Shown: positions 36,471-41,735 of the stretch, one piece after another
Numbering within the stretch: the first letter of the stretch is position 1
Layout of the letters: every line of letters begins with the position of its first letter
Origin: Welwitschia mirabilis
Lineage: Eukaryota; Gnetophyta; Gnetopsida; Welwitschiales
DNA: 41,735 nt
Direction of reading: 5' to 3'
Assembly: GCA_051453625.1 (NCBI GenBank)
Contig: JBOZIK010000001.1
Coordinates: forward strand, 255,337,049 to 255,378,783
Position numbers and translations under genes: made by a program
Notes under the pieces: generated by a model
What the model was told of the DNA's origin: nothing
Seen by the model: only the letters and a program-made list of their open reading frames with translations
Databases searched by the model: none

Positions 36471-37201
36471 TCATCCACATTGTCTTACTTTATAAGAGCA
36501 GTGTGATAAATCAAATTTTGATTTATTAAACTTAACATCTCCAGAAATGAAATAGTTTTTACTAATGGGTTCAAAACATCTATACATGCAATATTTTACA
36601 TCATATATAAGAAAAATGCACTTCCTAATTTTGGCATCAAGTTTAGATGTTAATTGATTGGGTATATGTACCAAACAAATACAATTAAGAATTTTCAAAT
36701 GAGAAAAATTTGGAGTTTTCTTGAAAATTAGCTCATATGCAATCTTACCTTAGTCTGATGAAGTGATCACTCAGTTGAGAAGACATGTAGCTATAGTAAT
36801 AGCCTCACTCCATTAAGAAGTGGACAATATGATTTATGTAAATAAATAACATATCATCTCTTGTATTTTATGTCATGACTTCTTTCAACTATTCCATTTT
36901 TTTTGGAGAATAACCAAATATTATCTGTTTCATAATGCCACAATCATTACAAAATTGATTAAACTTAGCATTAATAAATTTACATCCTTTATCACTTCTA
37001 ATTTTTTAATCTTGTGTCTTAATTAATTTTTAGTATGCGTTATAAAACATTTAAAAGTGGACAATGCTTCATCTTTGAAGTGGAGAAGATAGGATTAAGT
37101 ATACTAGAAAAGTCATCTATCATCACAATAAAATGCTTGAGCCCTTCATTGTGAAAGTATTCATTAAACTAATAAAGTTCACATGCATCAACTCAAATGG
37201 C
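36471..37201 (-). pseudogene. Element 3 integrase catalytic core and C-terminal part
   Basis: On the minus strand from 37201: FELMHVNFIS (family ELLHMDLxGP; the first catalytic Asp is Asn, codon 37177-37179), then after a frame shift HFIVMIDDFSS (family YFLVxVDDFSR, 37100-37135), then RSDKGCKFINAKFNQFC (second catalytic Asp retained, codon 36991-36993), and YSPKK followed by NGIVER (third catalytic residue Glu retained, 36884-36886). Between SPKK and NGIVER an A8 run shifts the frame by one base. The open frame 36471-36698 holds the C-terminal blocks VHIPNQLTSKLD, KCIFLIY and ISGDVKFNK. Integrase joins element DNA to the host chromosome; this copy is not functional. Confidence 0.92.
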
Positions 37202-37561
37202 TTAATTTCTCACCATGATATCACTATGTGAATTAGCCTTTTTCTTGGCCTTCATGCATGTTTCACAAATTTCAGTATGTAATACATAATATTTAATGCC
37301 CAAAACAATTTGATATTTTGACATATTTATGATATTTGTGTATGAATTGTGTCTTAATACCTTGTGCCAAAGAATCAAGGGATTCTTAATTACAATAGCC
37401 ATTGACATAAGTTCTAAGTTCTTACTTGATGTGCCATCTCCCATCAAAATCAATGCATAAATTTGATTTGGAATTCTTTGAAGTATATATAAGAAACCTA
37501 TATCATCCTTTATGGTACAACCATTCTTGTCAAACATAACTTTATTACCTCTTTGAACCAT
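37202..37561 (-). pseudogene. Element 3 GAG-pre-integrase (zinc-binding) region
   Basis: A 119-codon minus-strand open frame. It begins with KVMFDKNGCTIKD (family KVxFxxxxCxI), then LWHKVLRHNSYTNI (family LWHKRLGHxN) and CETCMKAKK (family CExCxxGK). These are the His and Cys residues of the zinc-binding module that precedes the integrase core. The initial Met is internal; the true polyprotein frame continues upstream into the protease region. Confidence 0.92.
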
Positions 37562-37800
37562 CTATATAACTAAAAGAAATGAGTTAAAAAGTTTGGACAC
37601 ATAAAACACATCATGAACATTGAACTATTTTCCAACTTGAAGATTAATTTTGACATCTTCAATTTCTTCTACTTTAGCAAAAGATCATAATCTTTAGTGA
37701 ATTTAAAATTCATAGATGTCTAATTAGAAGATAAAATTTAATTAATGTCATGTGATTTAAATACCCATTATCCATAGTCCATGTGGAAGAATCAATATTT
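37562..37800 (-). pseudogene. Element 3 aspartic protease remnant
   Basis: On the minus strand near 37795-37755 the frame reads SSTWTMDNGYLNHMT, matching the copia protease block WxxDSGCSRHMT; the active-site Asp codon is kept (37770-37772) but DSG is DNG. Downstream, NLQVGK and VHDVFYVSKLFNSF match the later DVLYVPxLxxNLLSxxQL block. The protease would cleave the polyprotein. Stops and frame shifts interrupt it. Confidence 0.75.
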
Positions 37801-38189
37801 TTTTGTAGTAGCTAAGTCTAAATAAATTAGTACCCCTTCTTTAACTTCCTTTTCTTTGTTAATTATTAGCTGTGAAGTAGAGCATCTAATTCTTCAATAG
37901 TTTTGGATGATGTTTCATCATTTGAAATAGTGGAAAAACCCACTTTACACTAACATATATCTTAGTATTGCCTAGTATTAATAATTCAGATAATACAATT
38001 CATTTTTCTTTGTGCCTTATTTGGATGATCGTCTTCTTTTCTTAAAAAACTCTAAAATTTTATCACCTTTCTTGATTTTAAAAATAATTTAAGATTTGAT
38101 TATTTTCTCCTTGGTTTTTAGAACTTTGTACTTCTCTTCTTTTAGCAAATCTACAACATCCTTCTCTTTCTTTTTGTTACTTTGCAAAG

Positions 38190-38460
38190 TAGGCCTAATC
38201 AAGTGGAGGTTCTTTATTTTCTATACCTTCAAATGTTCTTATATGAGTAATCAATGCATCAACTATTAAAGTAGTAAGATCTTTTATTTAAAATAAAGTA
38301 ACTATTACACTTTTATACTTAGCATCATTATAGAGTACTTGATTAATTCCATTTATCTTTTGCCTTTTAATGAATCCATAATTATACTTATTAATATTCT
38401 TAACTATGATACATTTGTTAAATAAAGGTTTCAATGGACTTGCCTCTTGTGAAGTAGAGA
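38190..38460 (-). pseudogene. Element 3 gag remnant
   Basis: On the minus strand a frame with a few stops reads YNDAKYKSVIV, then KDLTTLIVDALITHI and RTFEGIENK. This resembles the UBN2-type copia gag segment LPKxxxxKVxxI...KDLxxLxxDELIGxLxTHE. The N-terminal part of gag (to about 38890) and the linker to the protease (37800-38190) are Lys-rich and stop-ridden; no CCHC zinc knuckle is visible. Confidence 0.65.
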
Positions 38461-38896
38461 TTTTCAAAGTCTAATCGGTACTTTAATTGTTGAATTTGCA
38501 TGTTCTATTAGTCACCCCTAAATTCATTTTTAAGATAGTGCTAATAGTACTTTACATTTCCTCTTCCTATGATTCTAGCTCTAATGGCTTCGCTGATTGA
38601 TGTGCAAATGATCATTTTGATTAATGCATCTTGATTCTTCTCTAAGTTATATTTTATTTTTATTCTCTATTCAACACATTATGATTTGAAGGATTAAAAA
38701 AATCCTATTGAACATCATAATAGTAATTCAAAATTAATGTCTTTATTAATTAATACGAACATGTGAAATCTTGACTTTCATTAAAGATAATTAAGCATCT
38801 AGAAATATCCTTTGATATTTTGTATTAAAGATATTAACCTTTAAGATTTTTAAAAATTCAATACTGACCTTCAAATATCTATATGCTATGCTTTAT

Positions 38897-38908
38897 GCTC
38901 TGATACCC
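38897..38908 (-). promoter_or_regulatory. Element 3 primer-binding site (initiator-Met tRNA)
   Basis: On the minus strand GGGTATCAGAGC lies three bases after the 5' LTR. It differs by one base from TGGTATCAGAGC, the plant initiator-methionine tRNA primer site. It fixes the LTR boundary at 38912 and the element orientation. Confidence 0.92.
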
Positions 38909-38911
38909 CTT

Positions 38912-40023
38912 TGTCAGCAAAAGCTTGATGAGTCTCTACAATTCTCTTGATTGAACTAAAGACATCTTTGAAGCTTGAAGACATCTCTAATATGCATAAA
39001 CATATTTGATGTGTTAAGAGTTATTTATTAGATGTAAATGTTTTGATAGGAGACGTCTTCACTGAATGTATTTCTATTAACAAAAGATATCTTTGGTGTT
39101 TTAAAGATGTTTTTGACATTAATATATGTCTCTAATGTTGAAGACGTATCTTCTAAAACTTAATCTATCTATAACTGATTAGATGTCTTTTTATAAAGAT
39201 TAAAGATCTCTATGATTTTGAAGATGTTTTCCGTGTAACTACTAAAAAACTACCTTTATACTGTGTAGAACTAGATTTCTCTTATCATATTTTTGAGCCC
39301 AAATGTTTATTAATGATGTTATCCACCTTCAAAAATTTAAGACCACCTTCTAAACAAGATTTCACCTTAGTCTTTCTAGTTGAATATTCAAGGAACTTCA
39401 TTCTTGATCTAAAACTTACATGTGATTAAGATTTACATAAATAGTATTCATTTATTTCTTCCTTAAAAAAGAACATTCTAAAACCTTTAAATAAGATAAA
39501 ATATCATTTGTATGTAACATGCAACTTGAAATATCTAAGTTTCAACCTTAGATTTACTGGTTATTCAATTTTTCCATTTAAAATCTAGTAATTCTTAAAT
39601 AGATTTTGACTTTTTTTAAATATGAAAAATAAGAAACAAAAGACTTCAATAAATTTTCTTCATTCTTTCTTGTAGACACATGTAAGAGTGAATTCATGTA
39701 GGATTTAAGCATTACTTAAGAAAAATAAACTAAATTATCAAGCAAAGATCATTCAAAATTTTGGTAAAAATTCTTTAGCATTTCATTCATCTCTTGAAGA
39801 GGCATTAGTCATGTGTTTCTACATTAATGTTATGCTTACATAGAAGATTTTGGAGTTATCCCTTCTTCTCTTATCCATGTGGGATATAATCCATTACAAG
39901 AAAGTACCATTACTTTCTAACATAAAGTTTTTTAATCTCATAACTTTCTAAACAATAACATTAATACATAAGTATGAAATAAAATATATTATGTATTTAC
40001 ATTGAACCACATTCACATCAATA
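38912..40023 (-). repeat. Element 3, 5' LTR (right copy)
   Basis: The partner of 33687-34832. It keeps the same landmarks in the same order and is about 34 bases shorter. It should hold the element promoter; I see no TATA motif convincing enough to call. On the minus strand it ends ...GACA, three bases before the primer-binding site. Confidence 0.92.
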
Positions 40024-40028
40024 GTAGG
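40024..40028. repeat. Target site duplication of element 3, right copy (GTAGG)
   Basis: Identical to 33682-33686. With one copy removed together with element 3, the minus-strand integrase frame of element 2 reads on without a shift. Confidence 0.85.
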
Positions 40029-40029
40029 C

Positions 40030-40475
40030 TTGTATCCATTTGATTATTTAATAGGGGAAACATCCTTTTCGAAAGCATGACCAAAATGATTATTGAAATA
40101 TACTAGGTACTAACAACTTCATCCCACGAGTAAAACTTGCATCCATTAAAGTACATCATTGAGTTCCATATTCAGAATGATCTAATCGAACCATTTAGTG
40201 ATACCGTTTCATTGAGACATTTTTTGTCGTGTCTTCAGATGACAAATGCCTTCTGAAGCAAGAAAGTCCTTGAATTAGCTATTGCATATTCTCCACCATT
40301 ATAAGAATGAAAAACACTTAGTCCTGTTACCAATTTCCTTTTCCACTTTGCCTTAAAAATCTTGAAAATATTCAAAGCAAGATATTTTAATCCAATAGAA
40401 TACATCAAGCCATATGCGAAAAATCATCTTTAAAGGATATTAAAAAGTGATAGTCTTAGAGTGTGGGTATTGACA
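40030..40475 (-). pseudogene. Element 2 integrase catalytic core
   Basis: On the minus strand from about 40500: LLIHTDLCGLMSIPTL (family LLHSDLCGPMxxxSLGG; first catalytic Asp kept, codon 40489-40491), FKDDFSHMA (family VDDFSRxxW), LNIFKIFKAKWKRKL, then HSYNGGEY (family HSDNGGEY; the second catalytic Asp is Tyr, codon 40301-40303), then a degraded QQNGITK-like stretch where the third catalytic Glu appears to be Lys, and FYSWDEVVST (family xFWxEAVxT). Several frame changes and stops are present. At the lower end the frame runs into the insertion point of element 3 inside a GYKPTLNHLQVFG-type block. Confidence 0.88.
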
Positions 40476-40700
40476 TTAGACCACATAGATCAGTATGGAT
40501 AAGCAAAAGAGTTTGATCAACATGCCACTTCTTATGAGAAAAGCATGTCTTATGGCTTTACTCAATATACATGCTTCATGTTGAGGAAAATCACATGGAA
40601 TGGAGGGTAGTAGATGATGTTTATTCTCAAGGATTATCGTCAAAGATCGAGGATTAGAGTAACCCAATTGGGCATGCCACAAAAGCACTAGCGAAATTTA
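40476..40700 (-). pseudogene. Element 2 GAG-pre-integrase region
   Basis: A minus-strand open frame with LLWHAQLGYSNPRSL (family LWHxRLGHxNxxxL) and HEACILSKAIRHAF (family CExCxLxKxxRxxF; the first Cys of the pair is His). It overlaps the start of the integrase core through a frame shift near 40500. The first Met at 40688 is internal to the original polyprotein; WHAQLGY continues directly from codons upstream of it. Confidence 0.9.
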
Positions 40701-40862
40701 TTGTTGTAAAACATGGCATGTAATTTTACACATACTAATATATCCTTAAAGATGCAAATTTTTTTCATCCATGTATCCCTTCATGATAAGATTGTTAAAA
40801 GCATCAAAAATTTAAATGGAATCATTTGTCATGCTGACAAAATGATCTTCTCTAATCAACAT

Positions 40863-40908
<46 letters not shown>

Positions 40909-41079
40909 AGTATATTTTCACTCATATACAAAAATTCATGACTTTGAAACATAGCATTAGATTCATGACATTCAACATTATCTAAAGAAGTAAAATCATT
41001 AGTGACTGCATTTCCCTTAAGAGTAGCTTTGATTTTATCCCAAGGGATGTGATAATAATTTGTGGTATTATCTTGTCTG
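40701..41079 (-). other. Element 2 spacer between 5' segment and GAG-pre-integrase
   Basis: A protease would be expected here. The minus-strand frame (up to 41102) contains HIPWDKIKATLKGNAVTNDF and ECHESNAMFQSHEF before the Leu-Ser repeat caused by the microsatellite. I see no DSG protease motif, so the assignment stays open. Confidence 0.4.
40865..40905. repeat. (AG)20 microsatellite
   Basis: An uninterrupted AG run of 41 bases lies within element 2, between its 5' segment and the GAG-pre-integrase region. On the minus strand it creates an artificial Leu-Ser repeat in the 96-codon open frame 40812-41102, and on the plus strand an Arg-Glu repeat. Confidence 0.98.
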
Positions 41080-41735
41080 TCATACTGCAAAGATTGATAC
41101 ATATTCTTCTTCAGAGAAGTATTATTCTAATATTGTTTCTTCTTTGGTTGGGACTATTGGGATTGAAGAGGTGAAACTATTTGCTATTTCTGAGGAGTTT
41201 TATCCTTATCATGATGTTAACACTAGAAAAGGACAAGGTACAAGCAAAGTTGAATTATAGCTATAAGATCTTTATTAGATGTACCAAAGGTCATTTATGG
41301 TAGTTTCCCACTACCATGCAACGACATGATGTAACTACACAAATACGAATCCTCCAAATAACATCTAATCAAGTTGACATAATGTTTGAATACTTGGTTC
41401 TGCAAGTCAATTTTAGCAACCTTCACCTTGATATCATCCATCTATGTAATCAACTATTACATCTTTTCTTTTTCATAATGTAAGTTATTCATGCTTGTAA
41501 TACGTTTTATTAGCTCCAATCATTTTTTGAGTAGAATGTATCCTTCAAAGTGATGAAGCTGGTATAACTGGTGTTACTATGAACTGTCAACTTCTTATGC
41601 TATGAAGCCATAGGTTTTCTTATAATATATGTTAGCTTGTTGTTGATGGACTTTGAAGCATCTTCTTCCTATAAAGGTTGAAGATTCTCAAAAAAAAACT
41701 TGTGTCAAAATCATATATGCACATGATGGACATGA
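41080..41735 (-). repeat. Family-specific 5' segment (copy 2 of 2)
   Basis: The reverse complement aligns with 9430-10150 across its whole length, up to the window edge. Its best minus-strand frame contains DDIKVKVAKIDLQNQVFKHY and VNLIRCYLEDS, preceded by EGYILLKK and MNNLHYEKEKM wording and interrupted by stops. Its place upstream of GAG-pre-integrase suggests gag, but it lacks the usual gag wording. The 66-codon + strand frame 41060-41260 is the reverse of this segment and probably spurious. Confidence 0.8.

Larger units (their letters stand above)
33687..40023 (-). mobile_element. Element 3: Ty1/copia LTR retrotransposon, full-length but decayed
   Basis: The element is 6,337 bp on the minus strand. 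Both LTRs (about 1.11-1.15 kb), a primer-binding site complementary to initiator-Met tRNA, a polypurine tract, and gag, protease, integrase, reverse transcriptase and RNase H remnants are present in the copia order. A 5-bp duplication GTAGG flanks it. The LTRs differ visibly by many substitutions and several indels, so the insertion is old. All coding parts carry stops and frame shifts. It is inserted in the integrase gene of element 2. One oddity: with the boundaries set by the duplication, the LTR read on the minus strand starts TATTGATG and ends ACA rather than the standard TG...CA. Confidence 0.93.
40024..41735 (-). mobile_element. Element 2, part A: 5' half of the interrupted copia relic
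   Basis: Minus strand, running from the window edge down to the insertion point of element 3. It holds the family-specific 5' segment (41080-41735), a stretch with an (AG)n run, the GAG-pre-integrase region (40476-40700) and the integrase core (40030-40475). The integrase C-terminal side resumes at 33686. No LTR of element 2 is in view; the 5' LTR should lie beyond 41735. Confidence 0.88.

Noticed and set aside
40812-41102. 96-codon minus-strand frame with a Leu-Ser repeat as a membrane or low-complexity protein
   Set aside because: The repeat is the translation of the (AG)20 microsatellite, and the remainder belongs to a decayed retrotransposon.
1-41735. CRISPR array, bacterial operon, phage or organelle insertion
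   Set aside because: No array with unique spacers, no ribosome-binding-site-led gene series and no organelle gene; all recognisable proteins are plant nuclear transposon or kinase families.

Overview
The window looks like AT-rich nuclear intergenic DNA from a land plant (probably an angiosperm; the species cannot be told from sequence alone). The evidence is the repeat content: Ty1/copia LTR retrotransposon remains with a plant-type initiator-Met tRNA primer site, a CACTA (En/Spm) TNP2 transposase remnant, and a fragment of a plant-specific B1-type cyclin-dependent kinase. I find no intact protein-coding gene, no convincing RNA gene and no CRISPR array. Almost all short open frames are spurious, or are pieces of decayed genes broken by stops and frameshifts. 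Three N runs mark assembly gaps.

Layout. 1-5.8 kb: unassigned AT-rich sequence with a six-copy ~40-bp tandem array leading into an LTR-end-like segment, a (TA)n run, a weak coding remnant and two small tandem or duplicated repeats. 7.05-7.57 kb: an intronless, six-stop fragment of a CDKB1-like kinase on the + strand, with UTR-like sequence after it. 9.43-11.22 kb: an internally deleted copia relic on + (element 1), in which a 5' segment is joined almost directly to reverse transcriptase/RNase H remains. About 15.2-31.4 kb: a probable large decayed CACTA transposon with a broken TNP2 gene on the minus strand at 18.6-20.2 kb and GATGG/CCATC-rich subterminal DNA at both ends.

33.1-41.7 kb: a nested retrotransposon pair, the clearest structure in the window. 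Element 3 is a 6.3-kb copia element on the minus strand (33687-40023) with both LTRs, a primer-binding site, a polypurine tract and gag-PR-INT-RT-RH remnants in the right order. It sits inside the integrase gene of element 2, an older minus-strand copia relic. A 5-bp target duplication (GTAGG) flanks element 3, and the interrupted integrase frame continues on the far side of the insertion. The 5' segment of element 2 is homologous, in opposite orientation, to the 5' segment of element 1, so those two belong to one family.

The features do not form a pathway. They record successive insertions and decay: element 2, then element 3 into it, with the CACTA element and the kinase copy as separate events. 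Nothing here is a clearly new functional system. The items most worth follow-up are the family segment shared by elements 1 and 2, the kinase copy, the CACTA boundaries and the hairpin-bearing tandem array.
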